DNA of 64,000 bases, taken from Nereocystis luetkeana. Its lineage: Eukaryota; Sar; Phaeophyceae; Laminariales; Laminariaceae. Numbering within the stretch: the first letter of the stretch is position 1; every line of letters begins with the position of its first letter. A model generated the notes under the pieces. The model was given only the letters and a program-made list of their open reading frames with translations, did no database searches and was not told where the DNA came from. The stretch is taken from contig JARUPZ010000034.1 of assembly GCA_031213475.1 (NCBI GenBank), positions 4,239,114 through 4,303,113 of the forward strand, given 5' to 3'. The position numbers were made by a program, and so were the translations under genes. This document shows, in pieces, positions 23,301 through 29,300 of this stretch.

Positions 23301-26300
23301 TTGGCTCTAGCCGTATGACCGTGGACCCTCGCATCCCTACAACGCCGGGACGGAGCACGTCGGGTTTTCACCGACCAGGAGCGTGTGAGGTGGGAGTTGG
23401 TGTGGGGGTGGAAGGAGCCGTGGGGGCAAGGGCGGGGGTTGGAGTGGGGGGAGGGGTGAGGGCTGGAAGGGGAAAACCGAGCCACAAGAAACAAATTCCA
23501 GCGTTTGGAAAAAGGCCATACTGGTACCTTTGTAGGGGGGGGGGGGGGGGGGGGGGAGGGGGGAACCCGGGTATCTAAACTGTCCAGGGAAAACAAGACT
23601 AAAATCCAACAGGTACTCTGGCTCATCTTTTTCGGCGTTCCCAAGACATCAGAGAAACTTACCGCGTCGTGTGCGTGCAGCCACCGGCGGCGGCTGCTGC
23701 GGAGCCGTAGTTGCGGTAAGGGGGACGCTGGAAGAACACCCCCTCCGACGCCGCGAAGTGGTATCTGGGCGGTGCGGGGTTTGGACAAGGGTGAGGCATG
23801 GCGCACCGGGAAAAATGTGCATCGTGAGAAAAAGCAGCACAGGACAGGACACGTACAAAATACGTAACAAGCAACGGGGCTGCTGGTCCTGGCTAGAAGC
23901 GGGGCAAAAAAAAAGACAATACTAAAAAAGTGGCCAAGCAAATACGACCAAAATACACGAAAATACACAAAGAACACGAGCACACACGGAAGAACGACAA
24001 GCACTTCCGAAACAAAGAAGCAAGCAAACAAAACAGAACAGAACAGAACAGAACAAAACAAAGCAAAAATCGAACATGCGAGTACCGGACACCAGACACA
24101 CGAAAAACACACACGAAACACACAAAAACACACGCAACGACCCACAGTAAAAACACACAACAAACCCACACGAAAAAACACAAAACAAACCCACACAAAG
24201 GGAAAAGGACACAGGAACACACAAGACAAAAACACACACACACAAACACACACACACAAGAAAAACACTCAACACGAAACAAAAACGTCCAAGAAGGCAA
24301 CAAGCCTCCGACGTCACTGACGCCATCACACCTCGGCTTCACCGTCACGGCCAGCTCCGCCACCGCCTCGCTCCCCACGGCCGCAGGGGCCACCCCCAGC
24401 TCCGCCAGCTCCTTGAAGCACCGCTCAGGAAGGTCGACCTCCATGCCTCGACCCCACTCAGAGGAGAGAAGGACGTCCGCCCCGCCATAGCCGGCCATGG
24501 TGGAGATCTTGCGGCAAGTGTCCAGGTCTGCGCGCCGTCGCGACGCGCAAAGAACAAAAATGACAAGGCATACCGTACATTCAGAAAATAGAAAGGGAAC
24601 AAAACAAAAAGAAACGAAAAAAAAAAAGAAAAGAGTAGGAAGAAAAAACATGATCTGTGACTGACATCGAGGCTTTCGCCGAAGCTCATATTTGCAAGCT
24701 TCGTGTGATACGTATTAGTTGTACCGCTACCGTATTTTCGATCCAAGCGTGCCACATGCAGGTTGTGTATGTGGCCTCGACACCTGGTCTACGGTAGCTT
24801 GAAACCACTGTATGTGAACATGTGCTACGATAGATCATGCCGACTATACGGCTCCCACGCGGCAACATGTTCTAGATCATACAGATCATACAGATCATAC
24901 AGATCATAACAGATCATACAGATCATACAGATCATACAGATCATACAGATCATACAGATCAGGGATGTATCTGCCCTGGGGAGGACCTACAAGAAATCAT
25001 GACGTGGTAACCGACCATCTGTCGGATGCGTGAAACGGTACAAGAAAGACACGCCGCATATAGGCGGAACATTTTACTGTACTCTTCAAAAAGGCAACCG
25101 TACCACACGGCGGGAAGGGTGAGTGTGTGAGGGTTGGCGTTTTCACCTTCTTGCTTGTGGGTCGGCGCCAAAAACGCCACCGTGAGTTTTCCAACGGTCT
25201 TGATGCCTCCCCGGCCCAGGTAGAACAAGTTTTCCGCCACCTGCTTGACAGCCGCTGCGGAAAAAGAATGTCGGCAGATCCGAGGCGTGTACGGTACGTA
25301 AAAAGGAGGGGGGGAAAGGGGGGGGGGGGGGGGGGGACGGGATGAGTAAGGAGAGAGACGAGGAGAAGAGCCGAGGTTACAAAATATGAAAAAAAACAAA
25401 AACAAAAACGGACGGACGCAGGGAGGGAACGGGGTGGCGTCGGACAGACGGTGAGAAACAAAAAAAAAACTGTCGAGGGTGGCAGGGTGTGATGTTGAGG
25501 TGAGTCCACGAGGACGGAAGCGTCGCCAAAAAAAAATACCACTGGCATGATGCAACTAGCCGAAAAGTACACCAAATGGGGGAGGGGGGGGGCGTACTCA
25601 TTTATTGCTTCCCTTAGTCATTTGGCCATTGACCACGCATCCCTTTCCGGACGGAGCACGGTTTCTGCTCCCAACAGAGACACCCCCGACAGTTGGGCGT
25701 TCACACGTTGTTTCCATACCACATAGACTTTGTTGCTACTATTATCCCGTTCCTGTTTCGCCACTCGTGGCCACCATTTACCTCCTAGGATAGCAATCGT
25801 TTTTTTTTTCCCACTACTATTAAATTTCGTACCAAATTTCTCCATCTCACATTCTTCTGTTTTCCTCACCTCCTTCTCCTCTCTCAACACATCCCGTTCC
25901 TCCTTGTACATTTCACATTCTCCAACTACGTGAGCTCTACTCTTCACTGTTTGACCACATGGGACAACATCTGTGCATCTATTTCCTCCTCCTCCCGGCT
26001 ACTGGGTATACCTCTTTCTTCTTTCTGGCAGGTGGTCCCAGGTCCCCTACACTAGATCGCAGTTTCACCCAAAAAGCAGAACCAGTACGTACCAGATACA
26101 CTATTTTTACGGTGGTCTTAATTGTGCGAAAAATATGTAACACAACGTTCGGCTTACAGGAGTGTTCCTCCAGCTTGGCCGACAGGCTGCTAGATTCCCC
26201 CGCATCGAAGAAGTAGACCGGCACAGCGGGAGGCGTTTCGCCCGCGAGGATGGGGGACAGTCCCGCTTCGTCTCCGGATGACGTCAGCGGCCCCACTACG

Positions 26301-29300
26301 AACACCATGTCGAACGGCCCAGCGCGCGACCTGCGTGTTCGTGGTGTGGCGTCGGTGTTGCTAGTGTTGGTATCGACGGTGATGTTGAAACTGTCGACGC
26401 CGTCATTCATTTGGTCACTGCCGCCGTCGAAAAAATGTCGGCACCACCGCTTCTCAAAAGTCGTTGCCATATAGTCACCGTTGAAATACCATCGTTGGAT
26501 GACAAATTATATTCCCGTTGAATATCGCCGTTACCGTTGTCAATCGTCATCTTGAGACAGACCGCCGATCGAAAATATCGCCGTTGTGCTTGTTGCGTTT
26601 TTTTTTTCTCTTCTTTTCTTTTGATACAATGCCGTTGAAGCATCGTCATCGCGAAATGGTCGCTGTCGTCGTCATTTCCTACCGTCATTGTCGCTCGTTA
26701 CTGCTTGCCATGCGTCATCCTTGTGATAATATACCGCTCTGTCCAAAAAAATAAGGAGGCGTTCGAACGCCGATTGCCGATAAAATACACAACTTCTAGT
26801 GCAACTGCGGAGGGAGCGGGTTGGACCGCGAGAGGCGCCTGCTGTGGAGGGTGTCTGTGCCTCGCGTGCGCGAGTTGTGTCTATCCACAGACTGGCTGTG
26901 AGAACGTCGGGGCAACGGCGTTGCGAAGGCGGAGGATACGTTTCGCGGGGTTCGTGGCTTGTTCGTGTGGGTAACGAAAAGACTATCCGAACGAGTGGTG
27001 TTTGGGGAACCGGAGGGGGAAAAGGGTTACTCGGGAGGGCAAGAGCAGGACTGGATGGGTCGTCTCGAGCGCGACCTATCGCTGTTTAACTTGCCCACCG
27101 AAGAGAAACAATGGACGCTGGCAGCGAAGAACTTGGGCAAAGTGGTTCAGACGTGTCGAAAAAAGCGGCTGAGCAGTACGTGCATGAAGCGCTGGTTCGT
27201 TAAGGAGAAGGAGACTGTAGCAAGACGTCGAGCACTTGAGGTACAAAATGCGCAGCAACTCAAGATACCGTTGGGCCCAAGGCCCGGGGGGAGAAAGAGG
27301 AGCCGCGTTGAGGGAGGCGTAGCAACAGCAGCTATTAATAGGCCGGGTAAGAAGGTGAAGGCACCCGCCGGAACTCGGTACTGGCCGTCTTTCTAGTTGA
27401 GGCGCGAAGTGACCGCTACCTAATGCTGTGTTACAATCCGTGTTTTTTTGTTTGTTGTGATGCCCTATTCCCTGTCAAGTCGATGGTACCCACCCCCCCT
27501 TGTACCGAGCCATTCTGCGTCGGCTGGGTCACATTATTGTTAGATTGGCGTGACCCTTTGCTATTCTGTCGACGTTTTTTATTTTCGTGCCCCCCCCCCC
27601 CCCCCCCCCCCCCCCTGGTCTGTCTTCCCCTCCTATCATATACCAGGTATAATATATTATATATATATAGGTTGGGTTGGCGTCGGTTGGCAGCGACAGT
27701 GTAAAACATGTTGCTCACTACTTGAGCTAGACAATCAGGGAACCGCTTCTTTTTTTTTTTGGGCGGTCGGTCACAGCTGGTTGTCGGGTAAGATCATCAG
27801 TTCAAGGTAAAGAACCTTTACTCCGCACACGTGGGGATGATCGTATCACGTAGTGTTTATGGTAAGGCACCCATGAGGCAGTTACATAGTACTCCCATTG
27901 CTGTCTCCTGAAATGTCTACACCGGGAATTAAATCAACTCATTGAAGCTGTCATCTATACGCAAGTCCGCCCCAAAAGCGGTTCGGAAGCAGCTCACCCT
28001 TCATGCGACTCGCCGGACACCTCACGGCGCTTCGCGCCTGGTGCAAGCAATGTCTTGCCTGGTCGGTGAAAACCCGACATGCTCCGTCCCGGCAGTGTAA
28101 GGGATGCGAGGGTCTACGGTCATACGACGACGGCAATGCATGAGATCGAGTACATAGAAATACTTATAGATATCTCACTCTCTGAGCGTGCTCGGTTGGT
28201 ACATCCCTGGCCTCTCAGAGCTCCCACTTCGAAACCGCCTCCTTTCATTACTTGCCTGACCTTTCCAGCGGTTCTTTGCACTCTTGGTCCTTTCTTCCTT
28301 TTTCTTCTTTCGTTACGTGTGTGTGCGTGTACTCCGAGTACGGCACCGCGGGATTTTAGAGAAGTGCGCTATCATAACGTGAAAACATCATCATCACCGT
28401 TGTTATTGAGCGATATCGCCCGGAATTATTCTCAAGAATTGCACCGCATTAGAAACCGACTCGGCTTCTTTATTTTACGGTTTATTTTTCTTTTTTTTCC
28501 TCGTTAGGCCACTTCTTATGCAGTCGGAATCTAGGATTGAAAAATCCGGTTTCCGATCGGTTACTTTTCCGACTGGATTGCGAATAGCTACCCTTCTTAT
28601 CGTCCGTCGGATCGAATATACAGTTTTTGCGTTTTTCCTCGAGACCAGGAGACGCTTGAAATGAGTGAGTGTAGCTTGACCACTGCTGCTGTAGCACCGA
28701 GAAAAAAGGGTAGGGTAGACGGAAGTCGGTTCCAAACGGCTTCGCCGTAATGCTCGTGGCGTCAGAGAGGTCTTCAGCCTCCAGCAGCTGTGCCCAACCA
28801 CACATACACGCTGATGTCTCGCTTCTTCCTCGAGCAGCGTGTGAGCTTCACACGCGGGGCGTTCTCCTCCATCTCGTCCTCGAGGCCATCAAGACGCTGG
28901 GTTTCTTCGACAGTTGCCAAAGCCACAGCCAGCGCAACAGTTGGCAAAAGGTCATCGATACCGCACACTGCGGCCATCGGGTGCTGCCACGTGCTGCTGA
29001 CGGACATAGATGAGGATATATCACGCTGACTAGAGCCGAGCAGCAGCAGAAGTGACAGCAGCCAAGCCAGCGTCGCCGATGTTGTGGTGTGGGGGTGTGC
29101 CGTATGTCGTGTTATTGTTGTTGTTGTTGTTCTCACATTAACTCTCTGACGAAGGAGTCCGTGGTCACACAAAGGTGCTGGAGCCCTAGGAAGATCCCAA
29201 AAACAAAAAAATCGAAAATTCGGCTGCCTCAAAATACACGAGACGAATAAAGCGCACACGTGTGGGTGTGTGATACTCGTACGAGTATGCGGCTGCACTT

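Noticed and set aside
23294-24651. 324- and 252-codon minus-strand ORFs rich in Phe/Cys/Val
   Set aside because: They read through intron 4 AC/AAAC repeats. Only exon 4 (24332-24527) inside has family similarity.
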